From positions 1 to 64,000 of the forward strand of contig NZ_MRCD01000031.1 of assembly GCF_001904745.1 (NCBI RefSeq): a DNA stretch of 64,000 nt. Direction: 5' to 3'. The DNA comes from Calothrix sp. HK-06. Its GTDB lineage: Bacteria > Cyanobacteriota > Cyanobacteriia > Cyanobacteriales > Nostocaceae. The position numbers were made by a program, and so were the translations under genes. Below are positions 27,510-35,992 of the stretch, one piece after another (positions within the stretch are counted from its first letter, which is position 1; each line of letters begins with the position of its first letter). The notes beneath the pieces are model-generated. The model searched no databases, was not told where the DNA came from, and worked only from the letters and a program-made list of their open reading frames with translations.

Positions 27510-27659
27510 ATGAGTAAATTAGTTCACTCCCTTATGGAAAAATTAATTTCTCTAAATCCAAATGACAAGGAGCTTATAGGGACTACTATCAATACTGCTC
27601 GGTTAAGAAAATTTGTAGGTTGGGTGGAGCGTAAGCTTAACCCAACAAAACCTTGCTAA
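27510..27659 (+). pseudogene. small ORF ending inside a dispersed repeat
   Basis: 49 codons (MSKLVHSLMEKLISLNPND...) whose last third is encoded by the repeat at 27615-27689, so the true C-terminus has probably been replaced. It may be a fragment of the same decayed locus as the preceding ORF. Confidence 0.3.
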
Positions 27660-27689
27660 TGTTGGGTTTCGTTCCTCAACCCAACCTAC
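27615..27689. repeat. GTAGGTTGGG palindromic repeat
   Basis: GTAGGTTGGG at the left and CCCAACCTAC at the right, with an internal CCCAACA/TGTTGGG unit. Same family at about 200-235, 33804-33828 and, more distantly, 45789-45814. Confidence 0.8.
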
Positions 27690-27758
27690 AAGTTTTCGTA
27701 TTTTTGCCTTAACTGAGTAGTATTGGGACTACTATAGTTGACGTGTAGGGAGAAGTGT

Positions 27759-28412
27759 TTAGAATTGCTTGTGTTTCATGACTAACTTATACTCTTGAAG
27801 AAGCATTTCTGTGCGACTTTCTATTAAATCTTTGAAAGAGAAGCCTTTTGCGGTATTTCTTATTAAATTAAAAACTTCTGACTGCGTGTTTTTATCTCCA
27901 CCAACAAAAGTCCAAAATTCCTTTCTTACAAGAATATATTCTTCTTTACTTGTTAATTTAGTAGGATAATAAATACATAAGCGAAATTCTTTACCCTGTT
28001 TAGCAGCATTATCTTTAGAAGTTGTTATGCTTTTTTTGTTACTGTTATTTTGTTCTAGTATTGATTTTATTTCTAGCCAGTATTCTTTACCGTCTTTTAA
28101 ACGAAACTTTAAATCATAAGGTTTCCAATCTTTTTTTGTACCTACGATTTCTCCATCTTGACTTTTGACTAAAATTTCAACAATGTTTTCGATAACGTTA
28201 CCCATACTAGTAACAAATGAACGTTCAACTCTTTCCATGACGAAAAACGATATAAATTCTTGTGGATTATCATAGAACATTTCTCTTATTAAAGGATTTT
28301 TATGATGGAGAATATCATTTAATGTTAGCTTATTTAGAGAAGCTTTAACACTGGGTATTAGGCTTTTTAGATATTCGCTTATTTCTCCTTTTGTTATGCT
28401 AGATAAAGCCAA
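27759..28412 (-). CDS. PD-(D/E)XK nuclease-like protein, possible orphan restriction endonuclease
   Basis: 217 residues. The motif set suggests a type II restriction-type nuclease: SMGNVIENIVE (E75 on the first helix), PYDLKFRL (D100) and YWLEIKS (E114, K116), i.e. D-x(13)-ExK. The N-terminal LNDILHHKNPLIREMFYDNP resembles the PmeII-like endonuclease group in annotated genomes, as far as I recall. The C-terminal half has strands LCIYYP and EFWTFVGG. No methyltransferase gene lies next to it; its upstream neighbourhood holds decayed small ORFs. Either an orphan nuclease, a remnant of a restriction system, or a solitary DNA-processing enzyme. AT-rich relative to flanking genes, consistent with transfer. 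Confidence 0.55.
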   Translation of the reverse strand: MALSSITKGEISEYLKSLIPSVKASLNKLTLNDILHHKNPLIREMFYDNPQEFISFFVMERVERSFVTSMGNVIENIVEILVKSQDGEIVGTKKDWKPYDLKFRLKDGKEYWLEIKSILEQNNSNKKSITTSKDNAAKQGKEFRLCIYYPTKLTSKEEYILVRKEFWTFVGGDKNTQSEVFNLIRNTAKGFSFKDLIESRTEMLLQEYKLVMKHKQF

Positions 28413-28651
28413 ATTTACTCTCCTGTTAAGTTTTATTCAAAGTAGTCGCATGACAAATTCAGCTAGAAAGGAATATAACTAGCTAAAGTTTGAGTATGTT
28501 GTGTGTCAGTTATAACTTATGAAATTATAAATGTACATAAGTCAGTGCGAAGAGATACATTGACTAATACTTGTAAGGTTTGTTGGGTTTCACGACGTAG
28601 TGATGCTAACCTGGAAATTTTTTGTGTTTGTGTAGTCAGGAGAATTATGTG

Positions 28652-28682
28652 ACTGCACAGGCGCCTTTGGCCTGTGCTACAA
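28652..28682. repeat. hairpin GCACAGGC-GCCTGTGC type
   Basis: GCACAGGC faces GGCCTGTGC just past the GH57 stop and includes a GGCGCC. Probably a terminator for the minus-strand GH57 gene or a small repeat. Confidence 0.5.
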
Positions 28683-28688
28683 GAGGGG

Positions 28689-30278
28689 TTATAGTGGGCG
28701 GTAGGTGCGGTAGTTGATGTTGGGGAAGATGTTGTCCATTAGTTCAACTTTTTCTAGCCAACCGCTGTCTATTTTGCCAATTTTGATGTCTTCATATAGT
28801 TTGTTGAAGCGCATAACATGAGAACGTGTTCTTCTTACTGCGTAGGGTACCATTGTTCCGGTTCGCATGATAAATGCCCAGTCGGATGATTGTGCTAAGA
28901 GTAATTCTCGTGCAGCTTGGTTGAGTGCGCGCCATTGAAGTTCGTCTTCTGGTTCTATTGTTGATATTTCTATCATGCGTTCGGCTGTTTTATGGAGATG
29001 GGGGTAAATCCACGCATTGGTTTCGTTTAACCAATATTCGTGAAAGCCTTTGTAACCCCAGCTTGATTGTGAGGGACGACAAACTTGTTGTGACGGTTCT
29101 GCACGTAAGTAGTCGGCGAGGTGTGTCATTTTATAGGTTTGTTGGTCGTACCATGATTTACGGAAAAGGTAATCTATAAACCAGGGGCCTTCGTACCACC
29201 AGTGACCAAATAGTTCGGCATCATAGGGTGAAACTATTATTGGCGGGCGCCCCATTATTCCGTGCAAATGCTCTGTTTGCCGCTCGCGGTTATACATGAA
29301 GTTTGCGGCGTGTTCTGCGGCTTTTTCTCTTGCCCAGTAAGGGTCATATAAAGCTTTATCCGATAGCCCTAGTCCACGTCCTGTGATTTTATGATATTTA
29401 ATTCCAGTATTTTTACGCTGACCGTTGGGCATTATATACGGCTTGATGTACTCATATTCTGCTTCCCATCCTAGGTCTTTATAAAATTCGCGGTATTCTG
29501 CGGCGCCGGGATAACCTACTTCAGAAGACCAAACTTGTTGCGATGATTCGTGGTCACGACCGAATGCTGCTACACCTGTTTCGGTAAATATGGGTGCATA
29601 TGTACCATATCTAGGACGTGGACGTGCGTATAAAATACCGTGTCCGTCGATTAGGAAGTAACGCAAACCAACGTCGGCAAGCATTCGCTCTAAACCTTCA
29701 TAGTACGCACATTCTGGCAACCAAATTCCTCTTGGTGGTTGTCCAAATGTTTCTTCGTAGTGTTCACATGCGACTTGAAGTTGTGCCCACACTGCTTGGG
29801 GGTACATTTTCATTAATGGTAAATATCCGTGAGTAGCGCCGCAAGTAATAATTTCGAGGTTGCCTGAGTCTTGGAATTCTTTGAACGCGGTTACTAAGTC
29901 TCCTTGATGACGCTCCCAAATAAGACGTGTTTCACTAAATTCTTTGGCGTAATGTTCTCCGAGATATTTTATATGACCGTTGTGGGCGTTATGCTCGATT
30001 TCTAACTCGATAAGCTCTTCTAGCTGCGCTAAATGGGCATCGTAACGTTCTTGTAATAAAGGGTCACGTAACATTGACACTAAGGGTGGTGTCATGCTCA
30101 TCGTAATTTTAAAGTCAATCCCGTCCCGCTTTAACCCTTCAAATACTTTTAATAAAGGTACGTATGTTTCTGTAATTGCTTCATACAGCCATTCCTCTTC
30201 TAGCACGTAATCACTTTCTGGGTGACGAACGAAGGGCAGGTGTGCGTGGAGAACGAGCGCAACATAGCCGATTGACAT
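28689..30278 (-). CDS. GH57 family 1,4-alpha-glucan branching enzyme (DUF1957)
   Basis: 529 residues. GH57 conserved regions in order: HAHLPFVRHPE (region 1), HNGHIKYLGEHYAKEF, THGYLPL, WLPECAYYEGLERML (nucleophile Glu in region 3), and SPYDAELFGHWWYEGPWF (acid Asp in region 4), then the DUF1957 helical C-terminus. The family introduces alpha-1,6 branches into glycogen. It coexists with GH13 GlgB in many cyanobacteria. Length matches the family. Divergent from the thioredoxin-fold gene. Confidence 0.93.
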   Translation of the reverse strand: MSIGYVALVLHAHLPFVRHPESDYVLEEEWLYEAITETYVPLLKVFEGLKRDGIDFKITMSMTPPLVSMLRDPLLQERYDAHLAQLEELIELEIEHNAHNGHIKYLGEHYAKEFSETRLIWERHQGDLVTAFKEFQDSGNLEIITCGATHGYLPLMKMYPQAVWAQLQVACEHYEETFGQPPRGIWLPECAYYEGLERMLADVGLRYFLIDGHGILYARPRPRYGTYAPIFTETGVAAFGRDHESSQQVWSSEVGYPGAAEYREFYKDLGWEAEYEYIKPYIMPNGQRKNTGIKYHKITGRGLGLSDKALYDPYWAREKAAEHAANFMYNRERQTEHLHGIMGRPPIIVSPYDAELFGHWWYEGPWFIDYLFRKSWYDQQTYKMTHLADYLRAEPSQQVCRPSQSSWGYKGFHEYWLNETNAWIYPHLHKTAERMIEISTIEPEDELQWRALNQAARELLLAQSSDWAFIMRTGTMVPYAVRRTRSHVMRFNKLYEDIKIGKIDSGWLEKVELMDNIFPNINYRTYRPL

Positions 30279-30602
30279 AGATTATTCCGGAGATAGTATG
30301 TGTTTTTGACGGTTGGGGTGTGCCAACGGATGTCGAGTGATGAATCTCAAAGTAGAGCATCTCCTCCCTGATCGCTCACAAGCACCGTGGCATAAGTTAA
30401 CAATATTTTAAGACTTTATTTTCACAAAATTAGAATAAATCCGAGAAAGGATAATTTCAGTAGTTTCACAATGTACGTGGCGTAGATAGGTTTATAGAAT
30501 GGTCGAATATCAAGCATTTACACCAAAAAGCGGTTCGATGCGGTCGCATGACATGTTCATTAAACCAAATTTTTGTTCCTAGTTCCTTGAAGCCAGGGGA
30601 AA
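30279..30602. other. divergent promoter region
   Basis: About 320 bases between the GH57 and thioredoxin-fold starts. No gene seen. AGGGGAAA lies just before the ATG at 30603 and is a reasonable ribosome binding site. Confidence 0.4.
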
Positions 30603-31157
30603 ATGAAAACGCGCTTAACAACTGATACTCCGATAGGAAGCTACGCACCAGATTTTGAACTGCCAGGTATTGACGGGCAGGTTCATCATCTCAGTCGTTA
30701 TCTCGAAAAGTTCTACGCAGTTGGCGTCGTTTTGATGTGCAACTACTGCCCTTATGTTGGACATTACCTGGAACGGTTGAAACAAATTCAACAAGAGTTT
30801 TCAAGCTTTGGGTTTACGCTAATTGGCGTAAATGGCAGCGCTGCTAACCAAGACTTAGTGGAAAGTTTTGACCGGATGAAAGGTTTTGCCCAGAAGCATG
30901 AACTTAACTTTCCCTACCTATGGGACTCAACGCAAGATGTAACCCGCAGTTTTGGCGCCATGACTACGCCAATGTGTTTTTTAATAGATTCTGAAGGAAG
31001 AGTACGATATCGCGGGCAAATAGACGACAACCCGGAACACCCGGAAGCAGTGCAGGTACGATATCTTAGAAGTGCGATAGCGTCACTGTTTGGTAACAAT
31101 AATATAGATATTACAGAAACTGAGCCAATCGGCACAAAAATTATTTGGCGTGACTAA
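30603..31157 (+). CDS. thioredoxin-fold (AhpC/TSA-like) protein
   Basis: 184 residues. SYAPDFELPGIDGQVHHLS opens an AhpC/TSA-type fold. The redox motif region is MCNYCPYVGHYLERL, where CxxC (CNYC) replaces the single peroxidatic Cys of typical peroxiredoxins. TTPMCFLIDSEGRVRYRG (cis-Pro, then strand) completes the fold. The CNYCPYV pattern is a known cyanobacterial and proteobacterial subgroup annotated as thioredoxin family. It probably reduces or oxidises disulfides, with substrate unknown. pyrH follows after 93 bases, so co-transcription is possible. Confidence 0.85.
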   Translation: MKTRLTTDTPIGSYAPDFELPGIDGQVHHLSRYLEKFYAVGVVLMCNYCPYVGHYLERLKQIQQEFSSFGFTLIGVNGSAANQDLVESFDRMKGFAQKHELNFPYLWDSTQDVTRSFGAMTTPMCFLIDSEGRVRYRGQIDDNPEHPEAVQVRYLRSAIASLFGNNNIDITETEPIGTKIIWRD

Positions 31158-31250
31158 AATTTGTCACAAGTAGAGACATATTGTCGTCATACTGCTATCT
31201 TAAATTGGAGGAAATTACAACTTTTTTTCTTTGAAATAAAACGAAACTTC

Positions 31251-31979
31251 ATGGGTACACATTACCGACGGGTTTTACTTAAACTGAGCGGTGAAGCCCT
31301 AATGGGCAACATGGGTTATGGAATTGACCCCGAAGTGGTCAAGAACATAGGACAAGAAGTAGCAGAGGTAGTAGCCACAGGTGTTCAACTCGCTATTGTC
31401 GTAGGGGGGGGCAATATATTTAGAGGTGTCAAAGCCGCGTCGGCAGGAATGGACAGAGCAACCGCTGACTACATTGGCATGATTGCCACGGTAATGAACG
31501 CCATGACACTCCAAGACTCCCTTGAACGTATAGGAGTACAAACACGAGTTTTAACGGCTATTGCTATGCAAGAACTCGCAGAACCTTATATTCGTCGTCG
31601 CGCCATCCGTCATCTTGAAAAAGGACGGGTGGTTATTTTTGGCGCCGGTTCTGGAAACCCATTTTTTACCACCGACACTGCTGCGGCACTACGCGCGGCT
31701 GAAATTGAGGCAGAAGTCATTTTCAAAGCTACAAAAGTAGATGGTATTTATGATGCTGACCCGATGAAAGTACCTGACGCCAAACGCTATAAGACTTTGA
31801 CTTATTCTCACGTTTTGGCAAAAGATTTGCGAGTAATGGACAGTACCGCGATAGCCTTATGTAAGGAGAATAATATTCCAATTCTCGTCTTTGATCTAAC
31901 CACTAGTGGTAATATTTACCGCGCAGTTGTGGGAGAATCGATTGGAACGCTTGTGGGAGGTTCTTGTGAAGTTAGCTGA
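31251..31979 (+). CDS. pyrH: UMP kinase
   Basis: Phosphorylates UMP to UDP. 242 residues from ATG 31251; an upstream in-frame extension to 31161 is rejected as too long for the family. The amino acid kinase fold is evident: [55 protein letters not shown] and [10 protein letters not shown]. It overlaps frr by 14 bases, the classic pyrH-frr pair. Expected to be homohexameric and GTP-activated in bacteria. Confidence 0.97.
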   Translation: MGTHYRRVLLKLSGEALMGNMGYGIDPEVVKNIGQEVAEVVATGVQLAIVVGGGNIFRGVKAASAGMDRATADYIGMIATVMNAMTLQDSLERIGVQTRVLTAIAMQELAEPYIRRRAIRHLEKGRVVIFGAGSGNPFFTTDTAAALRAAEIEAEVIFKATKVDGIYDADPMKVPDAKRYKTLTYSHVLAKDLRVMDSTAIALCKENNIPILVFDLTTSGNIYRAVVGESIGTLVGGSCEVS

Positions 31980-32514
31980 CGCTGAGAGTACCATGCAAAA
32001 GACCGTTGAATCAACGCTACGGTCTTTCAATACTATTCGCACTGGGCGCGCGAATTCGAGTTTACTCGACAGAATTTCTGTAGAGTATTACGGTACGCCT
32101 ACATCTTTGAAATCGCTTGCGAACATTAGTACTCCAGATGCGACAACTATTTTAATTCAGCCTTACGATAGAAACACACTAAATCTCATCGAAAAGGCAA
32201 TTTCACTGTCGGATGTGGGTTTAACGCCCAGTAACGATGGTTCTGTGATTCGCCTGAATATTCCGCAATTAACGACCGAACGGCGGAAAGAATTTGTCAA
32301 AATTGCAGCTAAATATGCCGAAGAAGGGCGCGTTGCAATTCGTAACATTCGTCGTGATGGCGTTGAGTCGATTCGCAAGCAGGAAAAGGCATCAGAAATA
32401 TCTGAGGATGAAGCTCGCGACTTACAAGACAAACTACAAAAACTAACAGACAAATATACTGCTAAAATTAACGATTTACTAGCGGAGAAAGAAAAAGACA
32501 TTACTACTGTCTAG
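31966..32514 (+). CDS. frr: ribosome recycling factor
   Basis: Splits post-termination ribosomes with EF-G. 182 residues from GTG 31966, with GGAGG seven bases upstream inside pyrH; the frame is open back to 31906 but that start lacks support. Family signature: [58 protein letters not shown] and the final helix with [18 protein letters not shown]. Overlap with pyrH suggests translational coupling. Confidence 0.97.
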   Translation: MKLADAESTMQKTVESTLRSFNTIRTGRANSSLLDRISVEYYGTPTSLKSLANISTPDATTILIQPYDRNTLNLIEKAISLSDVGLTPSNDGSVIRLNIPQLTTERRKEFVKIAAKYAEEGRVAIRNIRRDGVESIRKQEKASEISEDEARDLQDKLQKLTDKYTAKINDLLAEKEKDITTV

Positions 32515-32666
32515 ATCTAACTCGGTTAGTCGTTAATACTTTGGGCTGTTGGACGGGGTAAAAGGAGAAGGGTGAAGGGTGTTTGTTCCTTTGCTTTTTC
32601 CTCTTACCCCTTTTTAAGCTTTACTGTCTTTTTAATAAGACTTTATTCAGGTAGGTATAAAATCTT

Positions 32667-33788
32667 ATGTATGACTGTATAATTATTGGCACCGGACCTG
32701 CGGGTGGAACTGCTGCCTATCATTTGAGCAAGCGGGGACGTTCAGTATTAGTTATAGAAAAAGAATCTTTACCACGATATAAACCTTGTGGTGGTGGAGT
32801 ATCTCCTCAGATCGCTGAATGGTTTGACTTTGATTTTAGTCCAGCAATTTCGGTTAAAGCTGATACTATTCGCTTCACTTGGAAAATGGAGGATGTTGTT
32901 GAGGTTGAGTTACAAACACCAGAGCCAGTATGGTTAGTTCGCCGTGATGTATTCGACCATTTTATTATTCAGCAGGCTCAAAAGCAAGGTGCCGAACTAC
33001 GCGATAACACCGAAGTAACAGGTATTGAATTTAGAAGTGATTACTGGGAAGTTAATACTAAAAATGGATGTTTCCAGGGTCGCTATATTATCGCTGCTGA
33101 TGGAGCCTCTGGGCCAATGGCAAAATGGCTTGGTTTTAAAGATAGGTTACGTCGTCTGGCTGGGGCTTTAGAAGCTGAGGTGCCTGCTATTGTTGAAAGA
33201 AAAAATGTCATAGACCTGGAATTTGGCATTGTTAAAAACGGGTATGCGTGGAATTTTCCGAAAGCTGATGGTTATTCGATTGGTGTCGGCACTTTTATTG
33301 GTGGGCAAGCACAGAACTTTAAAAAAATCGTTGACGAATACGGCAAGAGCTTTAATTTGAATGTTAGTACGTGTAAACAGTATGGTCATGCTCTGTGTTT
33401 ATGGAACGGTGAACAAACTCTTCACACTACTAATGCTGTTTTAGCTGGTGAAGCTGCTTGTGTTGTTGACCCAATGACTGCTGAAGGTATTCGTCCGTCC
33501 ATTTTTAGCGGACTAAAAGCTAGTGATGCTATCGATGACGCTCTTAGTGGTGATATCAACGCACTGGAAAATTACTCTAACATTATGAATTCTGAATGGG
33601 GCGCCGATATGGCGTGGGCTTCAAAAATAGCAAGTCTTTTTTACCGTCTGCCTCACGTTGGCTATAACCTAGGTGTTAAACGTCCAAGTGGTCCACAATT
33701 GATGGGCAAAATTCTTTGCGGACAATTACGTTATAGAGATGTTGCTGGTCGTGCGATTAAACGTTTAACTCCTTTTAGCGGTAGTTAA
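32667..33788 (+). CDS. geranylgeranyl reductase family FAD-dependent protein
   Basis: 373 residues. N-terminal dinucleotide-binding motif IIIGTGPAGGTAAYHLSKRG (5-24) with Glu at the end of strand 2 (VLVIEKE). The PCGGGVSP motif (about 41-48) is characteristic of the geranylgeranyl reductase and ChlP-related group, and LAGEAACVVDPMTAEGIRPS is the second FAD motif. True ChlP is longer (about 405) and I cannot claim this copy reduces chlorophyll side chains; it could act on archaeal-type or carotenoid-like isoprenoids. Followed by a GGGTTGGGT hairpin. Confidence 0.85.
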   Translation: MYDCIIIGTGPAGGTAAYHLSKRGRSVLVIEKESLPRYKPCGGGVSPQIAEWFDFDFSPAISVKADTIRFTWKMEDVVEVELQTPEPVWLVRRDVFDHFIIQQAQKQGAELRDNTEVTGIEFRSDYWEVNTKNGCFQGRYIIAADGASGPMAKWLGFKDRLRRLAGALEAEVPAIVERKNVIDLEFGIVKNGYAWNFPKADGYSIGVGTFIGGQAQNFKKIVDEYGKSFNLNVSTCKQYGHALCLWNGEQTLHTTNAVLAGEAACVVDPMTAEGIRPSIFSGLKASDAIDDALSGDINALENYSNIMNSEWGADMAWASKIASLFYRLPHVGYNLGVKRPSGPQLMGKILCGQLRYRDVAGRAIKRLTPFSGS

Positions 33789-33803
33789 AAAATTTGTAGT
33801 TTT

Positions 33804-33828
33804 TAGGGTTGGGTTGCACCCAACCTAC
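33804..33828 (+). terminator. hairpin after the reductase gene
   Basis: GGGTTGGGT pairs with ACCCAACCT around a TGC loop; it is also a member of the GTAGGTTGGG repeat family. No clear T tract. Confidence 0.5.
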
Positions 33829-34152
33829 ATCTATTAACTTGATATTAGAGTGTTAACAAGAAGCTAGATGCAATGTGATTATTTATAATTAATTTTACTT
33901 ATTTTTATTTTTAGAAAGAATATTTGGGATTAAGTAAGAGCAAAAATCAAAGCAGCCAGATATGACTCTAGCTGCTAAAAGTAACATCGAATTTTTTGCA
34001 CTCATTCCCAACGTGCGTAGTAATCTGTCGGGAATGTATCAATCGGCTAAATTTAAGATAGCGAAAATTTCGGTAATAGAGTGCCGTTTATAACACGATA
34101 CAGTTTGTAAGCCTGTGGTTAAAACTAGTTGATTAACTCTATTGCTGAAAAT
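33829..34152. other. convergent intergenic region
   Basis: No gene. Contains the minus-strand hairpin at 33942-33976. Otherwise AT-rich sequence with no visible structure. Confidence 0.4.
33942..33976 (-). terminator. intrinsic terminator candidate for cyAbrB
   Basis: AGCAGC (33951-33956) pairs with GCTGCT (33971-33976). On the minus strand the stem is followed by TTGATTTTTG. It lies about 180 bases past the cyAbrB stop. Confidence 0.6.
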
Positions 34153-34605
34153 TTACTCTTCGTCATCTTCATCTTCATCTTCATCTTCGTCATCGATATC
34201 TGAGTCCTCTAACTGGGAACTCTTTTTATCGCCGTCAACTTGAATCAGATGAATATGTTTGTATCCAAGCTTAATTTCAAACTCATCACCAGGCTCTAAA
34301 CCCATTGCTTTGGTATATGTTGCACCAATAACAATTTGACCGTTTTGATGGACACTAACACGGTACGTAGGTTCACGACCACGACCATCTTTGGGAGATT
34401 CTGGACTTAAAGGAATTCCTCGAGCCGATAGCAAAGCGTCGTAAAAATCAGTCAAGTTTACTCGTACTTGACCACCTTTAGTAGTGGTGTAATAACCACA
34501 TTGTTTAGCTCTTTCTCGTCTTGGTAAAGTTGAAAGCTCTTTGACTTTAGCAAGCAGGGCTTTTCCGGTTAATGGTGCGGTAGCTGTTTCACTCATTCGA
34601 TTCAA
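34153..34605 (-). CDS. cyAbrB-family transcriptional regulator
   Basis: 150 residues; ATG 34596 (MSETATAPL) is an equally good start. The N-terminal domain has the pattern PLTGKALLAKVKEL, LPRRERAKQCGYYTTT and VNLTDFYDALLSARGIPLSPE. The AbrB-type strand region follows (YRVSVHQNGQIVIGATYTK, LEPGDEFEIKLGYKHIHLI). In cyanobacteria the AbrB-like DNA-binding domain lies in the C-terminal half, unlike in Bacillus. The tail is a run of Asp/Glu. These regulators act on carbon/nitrogen balance, hydrogenase and other genes. Which paralogue (cyAbrB1 or cyAbrB2) cannot be settled here. Confidence 0.9.
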   Translation of the reverse strand: MNRMSETATAPLTGKALLAKVKELSTLPRRERAKQCGYYTTTKGGQVRVNLTDFYDALLSARGIPLSPESPKDGRGREPTYRVSVHQNGQIVIGATYTKAMGLEPGDEFEIKLGYKHIHLIQVDGDKKSSQLEDSDIDDEDEDEDEDDEE

Positions 34606-35168
34606 ATTATCCTATAAAGGTCTCCAAACGTTTTAACTGGGTAATGAAATACCACATAATGAGCCAATTTCAATTTGCACGGCGGCTCATATCCAGGGGT
34701 TACGGCAGATTCCTGCTTATGAAGAACTTTGAAACTTTCTGCTATGAAGGTTTCCCTTACACAAAAAGAGTTCAAATATATTAGCAGGTTTGAAACGCGG
34801 TAATATTACGGCATTTGTAACCATCATTCGCCATCGGTCAGAGAATTCTTTTCTACGACTGGCATTGATGTGGCAATTTGACTTCAAGCCAACAAAGGTA
34901 AAATCGGTGGCTGAAAGATTGTGAGGAGGGGAGCGCGCTCGTTCCAGAATTACATTCAGGAAAATTTGGCTCATCAAGATTCGATACCTGCTCATGTTCT
35001 ATAACAGCTATGTTATAGACTTGCACATGGAACAGGCTTTTAACGACTGCACTTACCCAAATCGAGAAACAAGTCTTAGAATGCGCGCATTCATTAACTC
35101 ACTTCAAGAGCGAACAGTGCATAGTATATATCGAGGGTATTGAGGTTATACACCTTTTTCTCGTACAT

Positions 35169-35196
35169 GTAAAGACGATATTTTCACGTCTTTACA
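35169..35196. repeat. diverged copy of the AGACGTG palindrome
   Basis: GTAAAGACG at the left, CGTCTTTAC at the right, imperfect centre. Probably an older copy of the family at 1125-1152. Confidence 0.65.
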
Positions 35197-35756
35197 ATTA
35201 CGAATAAACAAAGCGGTAATATTCGCACAGTCAGGGCGATTTACACTCGATTTGTCACTCCGTTATTTTATATTAAATACTAGCATGGACTAATAATAGC
35301 AAAATATTTATTTAATTTAGAATTAAATTTACGATACACTTTATATATAAATTTCTACCTTTAGGGTGAGTATTGGCTACTCAAGAAATCAAAATTCACC
35401 ATCCGATGCCTTACATATTTCAGCAACATGAGAATCAGCGAAGGCTAAATTCTTGGGTATTGGATGAGATGTTGATGTCTCGGCAAGACAATTTAACAAT
35501 TCTATATATCCAACAACTACAACCTTACGGGTCAGTGTTGATGTTCGTGTCAAATACGTGTTTGAACATATTTACATATTGGAGGGTTACGTGAGCCACG
35601 GGTATGGAGAGGTTGCTTTGCTTGTTATAGCTGCTTAATATTGCCTGTGTAAGCCCAACCAACTCTTATAAGCTTGTAGTGTCTTGGATATTACGCTTAT
35701 GTAATTGAATCAGATTCTGAGCATATGGATTTAGATTTAATGGTTATACTTGGAAG

Positions 35757-35903
35757 ATGTTAAAACCAATTGGAGGCGTAGAAGTGAACTTTTATGACCA
35801 GCAGAGTGTTGTAGTCCGCTGTAAGTTGGGCAAGACTATAAGGCGCCGCGCGTTTCATCTTAAGTGTGCTGTAATCAAGACATTTGCGGTTCTTGAGTAC
35901 TAA
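35757..35903 (+). CDS. possible small protein, 48 residues
   Basis: ATG 35757, or GTG 35784 with GGAGG at 35772-35776 and a seven-base spacing, giving 39 residues (MNFYDQQSVVVRCKLGK...). Basic and cysteine-containing (RRRAFHLKCAVIK). It lies 90 bases upstream of sdhB. Too short to judge; the good ribosome binding site is the only positive sign. It may be a leader peptide or a gene fragment. Confidence 0.3.
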   Translation: MLKPIGGVEVNFYDQQSVVVRCKLGKTIRRRAFHLKCAVIKTFAVLEY

Positions 35904-35992
35904 AGAGCAGGGATTGATGATATTGAGTGAGAATAATAGCCACTGCGGTGTGTAATAGATATTGACCGAGTTAAATACGATATATAGGATTT

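Larger units (their letters stand above)
34606..35992. other. 1.4 kb gene-poor region
   Basis: No recognised gene. A minus-strand ORF at 34717-34995 and a TTG-started plus-strand ORF at 35373-35594 show no motif and odd composition, and I regard both as unlikely. Landmarks: the CTATAACA-TGTTATAG dyad at 34999-35018, the diverged GTAAAGACG palindrome at 35169-35196, and the short ORF at 35757-35903. The region may be a graveyard or hold untranslated RNA upstream of sdhB. Confidence 0.4.

Noticed and set aside
34717-34995. Minus-strand ORF of 92 codons
   Set aside because: No domain, no ribosome binding site and poor composition; it sits in a gene-poor stretch with scattered stops in all frames.
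35373-35594. TTG-started plus-strand ORF of 73 codons
   Set aside because: Weak start and no recognisable motif; coding potential cannot be supported.
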